A DNA stretch of 64,000 bases from Deltaproteobacteria bacterium. Its GTDB lineage: Bacteria > Desulfobacterota > Desulfobaccia > Desulfobaccales > 0-14-0-80-60-11. The number at the start of each line of letters is the position of its first letter. Positions within the stretch are counted from its first letter, which is position 1. The notes under the pieces were generated by a model, which had not been told where the DNA came from, did not search any database, and saw only the letters and a program-made list of their open reading frames with translations. The stretch is taken from the NCBI GenBank assembly GCA_030018495.1, contig JASEFS010000003.1, forward strand, positions 1-64,000, given 5' to 3'. Below, in pieces: positions 17,088-25,356 of this stretch. Made by a program: the position numbers and the translations under genes.

Positions 17088-18080
17088 ATGCACTATTCGG
17101 ATTGGGAAGAGATTTTTGGCTTAAGTTGGGCCGAACTGTGGCCCTGGCTGGGAAAAGCCAGCCGGGCCAGGGAAGCCTATTTCGGCCGCCGGGTGAGCCT
17201 TTGTGTCATCATCAACGCCAAGAGCGGCCTGTGCTCCGAGGACTGCGCCTTTTGCTCGCAAGCCGCCACCTCCAAAACAGAGGTTGCCAAGTACCCCCTG
17301 CTCTCCAAGGAAAGGTTGGTGGACGCGGCGCGAGCAGCTCACGCCCAGGGCGCAGCCCGGTTCTCCATCGTCACTTCGGGTAAAGGGGTGGTTTCCGTCA
17401 GAGAACAAGGCGAGATTCTCGCCGCGGTGGCCGCCATCCGGGAAGCCGCGCCCATCCGCGTCTGCGCCTCCCTGGGTTTGGCGGACCGCTCATTCCTTGA
17501 GGAATTGCAGGCCGCGGGGCTGTATCGCTTCCATCACAACCTGGAAACCGCGGCCTCCTTTTATCCCCGGATCTGTTCAACCCATGCGTATCAGGACCGG
17601 GTGGCCACCATCGCCGCGGCCAAAGACGCGGGCCTTAAGGTCTGCGTGGGGGGAATTTTTGGCCTGGGCGAAACCGTGGCCCAGCGCTATGAAATGGCTG
17701 AGGCTATAAAAGAATTGGGAGTTGACGCCATTCCCCTCAATTTCCTGCACCCCCTGCCGGGCACCCGGCTGGCGGACCGGCCCTTGCTGTCGCCCCTGGA
17801 GGCCCTGAAAATCATCATCGCCTTCCGCCTGATGTTCCCGGACAAGACCATCATTATCTGCGGCGGGCGGCAGCCGACCCTGCGGTCGCTGGCCCCTCTC
17901 GTCTTTGCGGCCGGGGCCAACGCCCTCATGACCGGGGACTATCTGACCACCAAGGGCCGCCTGCCGGAAGAGGACCGGCACATGCTGGCGGATATTGAGT
18001 TAGAGTTGGATATCGGGGAAGGGGACCAGGGGCCGACGGCCCCTGCCCCCTCCCCCGAACCCCCTCCCCCAACCCCGTAA
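17088..18080 (+). CDS. bioB: Biotin synthase
   Basis: Radical-SAM enzyme that inserts sulfur into dethiobiotin. About 330 aa. The SAM cluster motif reads CSEDCAFCSQ (about residue 48). Further family marks are YHHNLETA-like RFHHNLETAASFY, GGIFGLGET, and IPLNFLHPLPGT, which are followed by a short extra acidic/Pro-rich C-terminal tail. ATG 17088 begins MHYSDWEEIF; a TTG at 17079 has better spacing to AGGAG (17069-17073), so the true start may be three codons earlier. First gene of bioB-bioD-bioF-bioH-bioC. Confidence 0.96.
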   Translation: MHYSDWEEIFGLSWAELWPWLGKASRAREAYFGRRVSLCVIINAKSGLCSEDCAFCSQAATSKTEVAKYPLLSKERLVDAARAAHAQGAARFSIVTSGKGVVSVREQGEILAAVAAIREAAPIRVCASLGLADRSFLEELQAAGLYRFHHNLETAASFYPRICSTHAYQDRVATIAAAKDAGLKVCVGGIFGLGETVAQRYEMAEAIKELGVDAIPLNFLHPLPGTRLADRPLLSPLEALKIIIAFRLMFPDKTIIICGGRQPTLRSLAPLVFAAGANALMTGDYLTTKGRLPEEDRHMLADIELELDIGEGDQGPTAPAPSPEPPPPTP

Positions 18081-18140
18081 GGAAGGGGTTGGGAGGGGAG
18101 CTTGAGGGGAGGGCAAGTGATTTGCTATCCCTTAAAAAGT

Positions 18141-18893
18141 ATGATGCTGCCAACTTTACCAAAACTCAGGGGCCTCTTCGTCACCGGCACTGACACCAAT
18201 GTGGGTAAAACCTGGGTGGCCGCGGGGTTGACGACGATTTTGCGCCAAAGGGGAGTCAAGGCAACCTATTTTAAACCCATCCAGAGCGGCTGCCGCGAGG
18301 AGGCGGGCCGCCTGGTGCCCACGGACGCCGGGCTGGCGAAAGAACTGGCAAGTCTACCGGAATCGCTGGAAGTACTCACGCCCGTCTGCCTGCGCCTTCC
18401 CCTGGCCCCCGGAGTGGCCGCCGGGCAGGAGGGGAAAAGCATCGATTTGGAGGCCGCGGCCGCGGCCTTGCGGGCGCTGGCCGGGCGCTACGATTTCCTG
18501 GTGGTGGAAGGCGCCGGTGGCCTTTATGTGCCCTTGGTCGGTACGGAATTCCTGGTTCTCGACATGATCCGCTGGCTGGGCCTGCCTCTCCTGGTGGTGG
18601 CCCGCGCGGGTCTGGGGACTATCAACCATTCAGCCCTCACCGTCAAGGCGGCGCAGCAGGCAGGAATTTCCGTGGCCGGGGTCGCCATCAACCGCTATCC
18701 TGCCAAGCCCTCTTTGGCCGAACAGACCAATCCAGGGGTGATAGAAGCGCTCACCGGCGTGCCTATCCTGGGACTTATCCCGGAAATTGCAGATCTGGAC
18801 ACTCCGGCGGGTCGGGCGCGTTTTCTTGCGGCGCTGGGGGAAATATGCTCACAGCCGGCTTGGGAGGAAGTTTTCGGAACCGCGGCGACTTGA
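18141..18893 (+). CDS. bioD: ATP-dependent dethiobiotin synthetase
   Basis: Forms the ureido ring of dethiobiotin from DAPA, CO2 and ATP. About 250 aa. P-loop GTDTNVGKTW at the N-terminus, KPIQSG, and the VVEGAGGLYVPL motif are diagnostic. I take ATG 18141 (MMLPTLPKLRG). A GTG at 18117 directly after GAGGGGAGGG is a strong alternative that would add eight residues. The end of the gene lies 16 bp before bioF. Confidence 0.95.
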   Translation: MMLPTLPKLRGLFVTGTDTNVGKTWVAAGLTTILRQRGVKATYFKPIQSGCREEAGRLVPTDAGLAKELASLPESLEVLTPVCLRLPLAPGVAAGQEGKSIDLEAAAAALRALAGRYDFLVVEGAGGLYVPLVGTEFLVLDMIRWLGLPLLVVARAGLGTINHSALTVKAAQQAGISVAGVAINRYPAKPSLAEQTNPGVIEALTGVPILGLIPEIADLDTPAGRARFLAALGEICSQPAWEEVFGTAAT

Positions 18894-18909
18894 AAGAACC
18901 TTAGCACGC

Positions 18910-20097
18910 ATGACTGAACACGAATTCGCCAGGCTGGCGGCGGAAATGGCGGCCCTGGAGGCCCGGGCCTTGAGACGGCGGCTCACGGCCATCGATGAAG
19001 TATTGCCGGGAGGCCGGGTGCGGGTGGGCGGCCAAGTCCTGTTAAACCTCTCGTCCAATGATTACTTGGGCCTGGCCCAGGACTCCCGCCTCGTTGCGGC
19101 GGCTCAGGCTGCCGCGGAACATTGGGGAGTCGGGGCCGGGGCCTCCCGCCTGGTCACCGGGCATCTGGCCTTGCACGAAGCCGTGGAAGCGAAGCTGGCG
19201 GAATTTAAGGGCACCGGGGCCGCGGTTATCTTCAGCACCGGCTACATGACCAACCTGGGGGTGATTGCCGCGCTGGTGGGGCCGGGGGATCTGGTCTTTG
19301 GCGACCGCCTCAACCACGCCAGCATCTATGACGGCATCAAGCTCTCGGGGGCTGAACTCCGGCGCTTTCCTCATCGGGACATGGACCGCCTGGAAAACTT
19401 GCTCAAAGACGCGCCGGCAAAAAGAAAGCGGCTGATTATCACTGATTCCGTCTTTTCCGTGGATGGAGACCTGGCGCCGCTCAAAGACCTGGTGGAGTTG
19501 AAAGAACGTTACGGAGCTCTGTTGATGGTGGACGAGGCCCATGCCACCGGGGTTTTGGGACCCCGGGGCGCGGGCTTGGCGGAAGCCTTGGGTCTGACCG
19601 CCGGGGTGGACGTGCACATGGGCACCTTTTCCAAAGCTTTGGGCTCCCTGGGCGGCTATGTCGCAGGAGAACGGCGGCTGATCGACTACCTGCACAATAA
19701 GGCCAGGGCTTTCATTTATTCCACGGCCCTGCCGCCGCCGGTGCTGGGAGCCATTGACAAAGCCCTGGACATCGTGGCTAAGCATCCGGAAAAGCGGCAT
19801 TACCTCCTGGATCAGGCGGAAATTTTCCGTCATGAGCTCACAATGGCGGGCTTTGATACTTTGGGGAGTGAAACCCAGATTATTCCGGTGCTTGCAGGCG
19901 ACAACCCCCGGACCCTGGACTTCGCCGCCCGCCTGCGGGAGGAAGGCCTGATGGCGGTGGCGCTGAGGCCCCCCACCGTGCCCGTCGGGAAGGCCCGGGT
20001 GCGTTTCTCCCTGTCTGCGGCGCACTCCGTCCAGGATTTGACTCGCGCCAGGGAGACCATCGTCCGGGTGGGTCGGGGCATGGGCCTGATTTTATGA
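18910..20097 (+). CDS. bioF: 8-amino-7-oxononanoate synthase
   Basis: PLP enzyme condensing pimeloyl-ACP/CoA with alanine. 395 aa from ATG 18910 (MTEHEFARLAAEM). A longer frame upstream would overlap bioD by over 100 bp and is rejected. Motifs: NLSSNDYLGLA, GAGASRLVTG, FGDRLNHASIYDGI, VDEAHATG, and the PLP lysine in GTFSKALGSLGG. The final bases overlap bioH by ATGA, implying translational coupling. Confidence 0.96.
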   Translation: MTEHEFARLAAEMAALEARALRRRLTAIDEVLPGGRVRVGGQVLLNLSSNDYLGLAQDSRLVAAAQAAAEHWGVGAGASRLVTGHLALHEAVEAKLAEFKGTGAAVIFSTGYMTNLGVIAALVGPGDLVFGDRLNHASIYDGIKLSGAELRRFPHRDMDRLENLLKDAPAKRKRLIITDSVFSVDGDLAPLKDLVELKERYGALLMVDEAHATGVLGPRGAGLAEALGLTAGVDVHMGTFSKALGSLGGYVAGERRLIDYLHNKARAFIYSTALPPPVLGAIDKALDIVAKHPEKRHYLLDQAEIFRHELTMAGFDTLGSETQIIPVLAGDNPRTLDFAARLREEGLMAVALRPPTVPVGKARVRFSLSAAHSVQDLTRARETIVRVGRGMGLIL

Positions 20098-20792
20098 CCC
20101 ACCTGGTCCTGTTGCACGGCTGGGGCGCCACCGGCGCGGTTTGGCGGCGCCAGGCGGAGGCTTTGGGGAAAACCTGCAACATACACTCCCCGGACATCCC
20201 GGCCTGGAACGCTGCCTGGATACAGGATTTTTTGGGAAAGCTCCCCTTGCATCGCACGGTGGCTGTGGGCTGGTCCCTGGGCGGGATGCTGCTCTTGGAA
20301 GCCCTGGCTTGCAGCCGGCAACAACTGGCCGGCCTGATATTGACGGGAGTTCCGGCGGTTTTTTGTCGGCAGGAAGACCATCCCTGGGGCCAGCCCCCTG
20401 CCGCGGTGCGGGCCATGCGCCGGGGATTGAAGATGAATGTCCGTAAAGTTCTGGAAGATTTTGCCGGAGCCTGCCTGGCGGCCCAAGAGGCTGAATTCAA
20501 AGACGAGGTGAAGGCCCTGTTCGCCTCGGATGCCGCGGCAGATCATCTCGCCGCGGGCCTGGATTATCTGCTGGCCGCGGATTTGCGAAGCAGGCTGCCC
20601 AAAATTGCCAACGAGCCGGTTTTGGTGCATGGCGATATGGACGCCATAGTTCCGGCGGATCAGGCCGTTTATTTAAGCAAGCGCCTGCCCGGCTCCCGGC
20701 TGATTTTGCTGCCCGGCGTCGGCCACCTGCCGTTTGTTACGCAATGGTCGAGGTTTAATGAAATTTTAATAGAAACATTGGAAGCAGAATAA
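20094..20792 (+). CDS. bioH: Pimeloyl-ACP methyl ester esterase-like alpha/beta hydrolase
   Basis: Likely removes the methyl ester from pimeloyl-ACP methyl ester, the step between BioC and BioF. 232 aa. Oxyanion-side HGWGATG at the N-terminus, nucleophile elbow GWSLGG (Ser about residue 62), acid DMDAIVPAD and catalytic His in PGVGHLPF. The ATGA overlap with bioF and the bioC neighbour support a BioH/BioG-type role over a generic hydrolase. The exact subfamily name is inferred from context. Confidence 0.85.
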   Translation: MTHLVLLHGWGATGAVWRRQAEALGKTCNIHSPDIPAWNAAWIQDFLGKLPLHRTVAVGWSLGGMLLLEALACSRQQLAGLILTGVPAVFCRQEDHPWGQPPAAVRAMRRGLKMNVRKVLEDFAGACLAAQEAEFKDEVKALFASDAAADHLAAGLDYLLAADLRSRLPKIANEPVLVHGDMDAIVPADQAVYLSKRLPGSRLILLPGVGHLPFVTQWSRFNEILIETLEAE

Positions 20793-20835
20793 CGGGGGTG
20801 ATCTCCCCCCAATTCCTCTGCCAGCACGTTAATGC

Positions 20836-20886
20836 GGGAACACAGGCATCTTGCCTGTGAAGCACAGGCTGGAAGCCTGTGCTCCC
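20836..20886. repeat. REP-like double palindrome between bioH and bioC
   Basis: Two adjacent palindromes: ACAGGCATCTTGCCTGT and GCACAGGCTGGAAGCCTGTGC. Same family as the elements at 12358, 23910 and 26946. Confidence 0.8.
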
Positions 20887-20947
20887 GGTCTTTTGGAAGA
20901 GGGACAGAGATTTACGATCCTGACATAGTCCCCAAAATCAAAGAACT

Positions 20948-21733
20948 ATGCATACCAAGCACGGCATCCGACGAAATTTTGCCCGGCGGGCGGCCACCTA
21001 TGACGCCCATGCCCGGGTGCAGCGGCTTATGGCCGATGAACTCCTGCGCCTGATCGGTGACGCAGTGACCCAGGCCCAAAAAATTTTAGAGATCGGCTGC
21101 GGCACCGGCTATCTGACCAGGGCCTTACGCTGCCTGAATCCTCAGGCCTGGCTGGTGGCGGTGGATCTGGATGGGAGGCTGATTCGAACCGCCAGGAATA
21201 AACTGAACGGCGACCACCGCACCACCTGGCTGGTGGCCGACGGCGAGACCATGACCAGAGGCGCATTCAATCTGATCATCTCCAACTCCACTTTCCAGTG
21301 GTTCTGCCAGCCGGGCGAAACTCTGAAAACATGTGCAGAACGCCTGACTCCGGGAGGCACGCTGGCTTTCGCGGCCATGGGCCCCCGGACTTTCCACGAA
21401 CTGGGCGCCTCGCTCAAAATTGCCGAGGCCGGGCGCGCAAGCCCCGTCGATATTCCCGCGGCCGGTTTTTTAGGCCGGGATGCTTGGGAGGACTTGCTTA
21501 AGCAAGCGGGCTTCGTCGAGGTCTGCACCGCCGGCCGGTTACTGGTCCTTGACTTTCCTTCGGTGCGGGACTTCCTCAAATCCATCCAGGCCACCGGGGC
21601 CACCAACCCTCACCCCCGGCCCTTTTCTAGCCGCGTGTTTCAGGCCATGCTGGCCGCATACCAGGAGCGCTTCGCCAAGAACGGCTCTATTCCCGCCTCC
21701 TATGAACTCATATGGGCCCTGGCCCGGAAGTAA
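20948..21733 (+). CDS. bioC: Malonyl-ACP O-methyltransferase
   Basis: SAM-dependent methyltransferase that starts pimelate synthesis by methylating malonyl-ACP. 261 aa. The N-terminus (IRRNFARRAATYDAHARVQ) is the BioC signature. SAM motif I is EIGCGTGYLT, then AVDLDGRLI and SNSTFQWF, with PGGTLAFAAMGPRTFHEL and ATGATNP near the C-terminus. Separated from bioH by a 155-bp REP-containing gap, but still most likely part of the BirA regulon by readthrough. Confidence 0.93.
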   Translation: MHTKHGIRRNFARRAATYDAHARVQRLMADELLRLIGDAVTQAQKILEIGCGTGYLTRALRCLNPQAWLVAVDLDGRLIRTARNKLNGDHRTTWLVADGETMTRGAFNLIISNSTFQWFCQPGETLKTCAERLTPGGTLAFAAMGPRTFHELGASLKIAEAGRASPVDIPAAGFLGRDAWEDLLKQAGFVEVCTAGRLLVLDFPSVRDFLKSIQATGATNPHPRPFSSRVFQAMLAAYQERFAKNGSIPASYELIWALARK

Positions 21734-21896
21734 ATGGGCCGGGAAAAGTCTTCGACATAAATTTGCAGGCGAATTTGTGAGAAATTTCTGAAAATGTGGT
21801 AAAAATAATTTTTCGAACGCATTCACTCTTAACTAGCTGGGGCGGCTTCGCAAAGCCGACACCTTTTGCATAGAGGACACAAGGCGCATCTAAGAC

Positions 21897-23777
21897 ATGT
21901 CTGAGTTGCTCGCAGATCAGCCGGGAGAGCGCCGGCTTTTTTTAGGAAATGAGGCCATTGTGCGGGGGGCTCTGGAGGCCGGCGTGAGACTCGCGGCCAC
22001 CTACCCGGGCACTCCGGCCTCTGAAATCGGGGACCGCCTGTATGTCGTTTCCCGGCAAACGGACCTTTACTTCGAGTATTCCACCAATGAAAAAGTGGCC
22101 CTGGAAGTGGCGGCCGGGGCCGCGGCTTCGGGGTGGCGGGCTTTGTGCTCCATGAAGCACGTGGGCCTGAATGTGGCCGCGGACGCGCTCATGACCCTGG
22201 GATATGTGGGTGTCAAAGCAGGCATGGTCATCGTCAGCGCCGACGACCCGTCGCTCTTTTCCAGCCAGAACGAGCAGGACAACCGCTATTACGCCAAATT
22301 GGCGGGCCTCCCCATGCTGGAGCCGGCCTCGCCCCAGGAAGCCAAGGACATGACCAGGGCGGCCTTCGAGCTCTCGGAAGAACTGGGGCTGCCCGTCATG
22401 CTGCGTACCACCACCCGCATCAACCACACCCGGGGCGCGGTGACCCTGGGACCATTGCCGTCAGCGCCGGGTAAAGCCGGGCGCTTCCAGAAAGACCCCT
22501 TCAATTTGGTGATGGTGCCCGCGGTGGCCCGCAAGGCCCATGCCAGGCTGGTGGAAAAGTATGACAGGGCCAGGGAGCAGGCTGAGGCTTCGCGGTTCAA
22601 TACCATAACCGGTGAAGGCCCATGGGGCATCGCGGCCAGCGGCGTGGCCGCGGCCTACGTGCAGGACGCCCTCCTGGAGTTGGGCCTTAAGGATAAGGTG
22701 ACGTTCCTGAAACTTGGTTTTACCCATCCGCTGCCCGCAAAGCTCGTAGGGGAGTTTTTGGCCCGGGTGGAAAAAGTCCTGGTGGTGGAGGAGCTGGAGC
22801 CTTTTTTAGAGGAGCATATCAAGGCAGTTGCTCAAGAGAGCGGCCTCACCCTGCCCATTCACGGCAAAGGCCGGGAGCTGTTCTCCCGCCTGTACGAGTA
22901 CGACCCGGCCCTGGTGCGCGGGGTGGTGGCCCGATATTTCGGGGTTCCCGATGAACCCGGGAAGGCTTTGGCTCCGGCCGGGATTTTCGGGCAACCTTTG
23001 CCGGACCGGCCCCCCAATCTTTGCCCGGGCTGCCCGCACCGGGCCATGTATTACGCCGTCAAAATCGCCTTGCAGGAGCTGGGGGTGGAGGGGATTTTCC
23101 CCACGGACATCGGCTGTTACACCCTGGGGCTGCTGCCGCCGCTGTCCATGGCGGATTTTCTCATCTGCATGGGCTCGAGCATCACCACCGCCTGCGGCAT
23201 CGCCCGGGCCACGGGCCGGAAAGTGGTGGCCTTCATCGGCGACTCCACCTTTTTCCACGCCGGCCTCACAGGCTTGGCCAATGCGGTGCACAACAATCAT
23301 GATGTGCTCCTTATTATTCTGGATAACGGCACCACCGCCATGACCGGCCACCAGCCTCACCCGGGGGTCACCCTGACGCCGCCCGACTATCCGGGGCGGC
23401 CCATTGATATCGCCGGGGTGGTTAAGGCCCTGGGCGTGGAGCAGAGCCGGGTGGTGAACCCCTTTAAATACAAGGAATCTTTGGCGGCCACCAAGGAGGC
23501 CATCGCCGCCCGCGGCGTCAGGGTGCTCATCTCCCAGGCCCCTTGCCACCTTTACGTGCAAAGAATCAAAGGCAAAAAGTCCAAGGCCCGCTTCCAGGTG
23601 GTGGACGCGTGCGGCGACTGCCGCCACTGCCTGGACTACTTCGGCTGCCCGGCCATGTATGTGAAGCCCGATGCCGGTGTCTCCCAAATGTTCATTGACC
23701 ATGACCTTTGCGCCGGCTGCGCCTTTTGCGTCCAGTTTTGCGAGTGCATCCGGCCGGTGAAAGGCAGTGCGCGGTAG
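21897..23777 (+). CDS. iorA: Indolepyruvate ferredoxin oxidoreductase, alpha subunit
   Basis: Thiamine-diphosphate subunit of IOR, which oxidatively decarboxylates aryl 2-oxoacids to aryl-CoA while reducing ferredoxin. 626 aa. N-terminal pyrimidine-binding domain (GNEAIVRGALEAGV ... ATYPGTPASEI); TPP domain with CPGCPHRAMYY and GDSTFFHAGL ... DNGTTAMTGHQPHPG. C-terminal ferredoxin domain with CGDCRHC and CAGCAFCVQFC clusters. Its partner iorB is 256 bp downstream. The paaK at 10956 could handle related aryl acids. Confidence 0.96.
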   Translation: MSELLADQPGERRLFLGNEAIVRGALEAGVRLAATYPGTPASEIGDRLYVVSRQTDLYFEYSTNEKVALEVAAGAAASGWRALCSMKHVGLNVAADALMTLGYVGVKAGMVIVSADDPSLFSSQNEQDNRYYAKLAGLPMLEPASPQEAKDMTRAAFELSEELGLPVMLRTTTRINHTRGAVTLGPLPSAPGKAGRFQKDPFNLVMVPAVARKAHARLVEKYDRAREQAEASRFNTITGEGPWGIAASGVAAAYVQDALLELGLKDKVTFLKLGFTHPLPAKLVGEFLARVEKVLVVEELEPFLEEHIKAVAQESGLTLPIHGKGRELFSRLYEYDPALVRGVVARYFGVPDEPGKALAPAGIFGQPLPDRPPNLCPGCPHRAMYYAVKIALQELGVEGIFPTDIGCYTLGLLPPLSMADFLICMGSSITTACGIARATGRKVVAFIGDSTFFHAGLTGLANAVHNNHDVLLIILDNGTTAMTGHQPHPGVTLTPPDYPGRPIDIAGVVKALGVEQSRVVNPFKYKESLAATKEAIAARGVRVLISQAPCHLYVQRIKGKKSKARFQVVDACGDCRHCLDYFGCPAMYVKPDAGVSQMFIDHDLCAGCAFCVQFCECIRPVKGSAR

Positions 23778-24033
23778 TCAGTGGTTAGTGGTCAGCGGCC
23801 GGTCTGATAAATTTTGGGCGGGCGGTGCCAGCCCTACGACCCGTATAAAGTTTAGGGGGAACCCAAACCTTTTTTGAAAAATCAAGGTGAAGAAAAAGTA
23901 AAGATTGGTGGCACAGACTCCCGCCTGTGCAAATAATGCGGTTATAGAAGAAATTCAAATAGATATCTTCTAGCAATGTTTTGCTGGAGGACAAAATTTC
24001 AAATTATCGTCAGTGGTCGTAAGGTCTTAGGTG
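23778..24033. other. iorA-iorB spacer with repeat remnants
   Basis: Begins with TGGTTAG/TGGTCAG-type heptamers straight after the iorA stop, then a GGGCGGGCGGTGCCAGCCC element and, at about 23910, GGCACAGACTCCCGCCTGTGC (REP-like). The rest is AT-rich without a believable gene. Confidence 0.6.
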
Positions 24034-24681
24034 ATGAGCACTACAGAAAACAGAAAACAGAAAACAGAAAACGTACGCATCTATCTCACCGGCGTCGGCG
24101 GACAGGGGACTTTGCTGGCCAGCCGTCTGCTGGGGGAAGCCGCGCTGGCCGCAGGATTTGAGCCCCTGGTCAGTGAAACCCACGGCATGGCCCAGCGGGG
24201 GGGCATCGTGGTCTCCACGGTGGTGTTGGGGGACCTGAAAAGCCCCATCATTTCTCCGGGCGAGGCCGACGTGCTTCTGGGCTTCGAGGCCCTGGAGACC
24301 TTCCGGGCCTTAAACTTCTGTAATCGCCGGACCCTGGTCATCGCCAACACCGGGGTCATTCCGCCCTATACTGTAGCCGTCGGCCAAGCCCAGTATCCGC
24401 CGGTCAGTCGGCTGGTGGCCCTCATGAGCGAAGCGGTGGACTCCCTTCTGGCCTTTGACGCGGGAGTTTTGGCCCGGGAGGCCGGCAGCCCTCTGGCGGT
24501 AAACATGGTGCTTTTAGGCGCGCTGGCGGCCACTGATTATCTGCCCCTTTCCCGGGAATCGCTCCTGGAGGTGATTCGGACCCGCACCAACCCCAAATTT
24601 TTAGACGCCAATCTTACGGCTTTCCAGAAGGGCGCCGAGGTTGCCGAAAATCCCGGCGGGTGGCTTGGAGCAATCCCGTGA
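24034..24681 (+). CDS. iorB: Indolepyruvate ferredoxin oxidoreductase, beta subunit
   Basis: Small (gamma-domain type) subunit of IOR. About 215 aa. GVGGQGTLLASRLLGEA at the N-terminus, ETHGMAQRGGIVVSTV, and LLGFEALE are family-typical. The N-terminal residues ENRKQKTEN are read directly from a CAGAAAA heptamer array (24044-24071). No later ATG/GTG/TTG allows the conserved VRIYLTGVGGQG to be complete, so the repeat appears to be translated. ATG 24034 is preferred to GTG 24031. Confidence 0.94.
   Translation: MSTTENRKQKTENVRIYLTGVGGQGTLLASRLLGEAALAAGFEPLVSETHGMAQRGGIVVSTVVLGDLKSPIISPGEADVLLGFEALETFRALNFCNRRTLVIANTGVIPPYTVAVGQAQYPPVSRLVALMSEAVDSLLAFDAGVLAREAGSPLAVNMVLLGALAATDYLPLSRESLLEVIRTRTNPKFLDANLTAFQKGAEVAENPGGWLGAIP
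24044..24071 (+). repeat. Heptamer array inside the 5' end of iorB
   Basis: Four exact CAGAAAA units beginning 10 bp after the iorB ATG. Because 7 is not a multiple of 3, gain or loss of one unit would shift the frame. Confidence 0.85.
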
Positions 24682-24856
24682 ATTTAAAAAAGCCGGAGGT
24701 AAAATAACCATAGAGCAAAATAAATCGGAACCCGCTTCCCAGAAACAGCAAGCCTTCCGTCTATTTCCCGAAAACCTCTATACCCGCCGCGCCATTTAAA
24801 GCATTGCAAGGCCGGGATAATTCTGTACATTATTACAAACGGTGATTTATGTCCGC

Positions 24857-25303
24857 ATGAAACGGGATCTTGATTCAAAACCGGAGCATCAAAAATATCG
24901 GACACTGTCCCATACCGCGGACTTGGGCCTGCGCATTTGGGGCGCCACCCTGGAAGATTTGTACGCCAACGCGGGTGAAGCCCTTACGGCCACCATCACC
25001 GACCGCCGGGGATTAAGGCTCAAAGAATCTAAAGAAATCACGGTCGAAGCCCCTGATCGGGAAGCTCTCCTAGTTGCCTGGCTCAATCATCTGCTTTACC
25101 TTTATGACATAGATGGGTTTTTAGGCCGGGAGTTCAAGGTGCGGGAGCTGAGCCCTGAGCGTCTGACCGCCACCGCGCGAGGCGATATTTTCGACCCCGA
25201 CCGCCACGTCGGCAAAACCGCGGTCAAGGCGGCCACCTATCACCAACTGGAAATAACCAGGACGAAGGACGGCTGGCAGGCCACGGTGATTCTTGACCTT
25301 TAG
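24857..25303 (+). CDS. Archease
   Basis: Activator of the RNA ligase RtcB: promotes guanylylation turnover. 148 aa from ATG 24857 (a GTG 15 bp upstream is possible). Family text: SHTADLGLRIWGATLEDLYANAGEAL at the N-terminus (split: HTADLGL and ANAGEAL), LVAWLNHLLYLYD in the middle and GDIFDPDRHVGKTAVKAATYH, with the C-terminal Asp-Leu end DL expected. The partner rtcB begins 53 bp downstream. Confidence 0.95.
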   Translation: MKRDLDSKPEHQKYRTLSHTADLGLRIWGATLEDLYANAGEALTATITDRRGLRLKESKEITVEAPDREALLVAWLNHLLYLYDIDGFLGREFKVRELSPERLTATARGDIFDPDRHVGKTAVKAATYHQLEITRTKDGWQATVILDL

Positions 25304-25320
25304 CGGTCAGCAATTTTTAC

Positions 25321-25348
25321 CTGACTGCTGACTGCCGACTGCTGACTG
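25321..25348 (+). repeat. Heptamer array upstream of rtcB
   Basis: Four CTGACTG-type units (the third is CCGACTG), then CTAAATGA and the rtcB ATG at 25357. No Shine-Dalgarno sequence. Confidence 0.85.
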
Positions 25349-25356
25349 CTAAATGA

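Noticed and set aside
18787-18909. Longer bioF start overlapping bioD
   Set aside because: The extension is not BioF-like, overlaps bioD by over 100 bp and lacks a ribosome site; ATG 18910 fits the family N-terminus.
21181-21200. GATTCGAACC as a tRNA T-arm
   Set aside because: It lies inside bioC in a conserved SAM-methyltransferase segment and no acceptor stem or anticodon arm is nearby.
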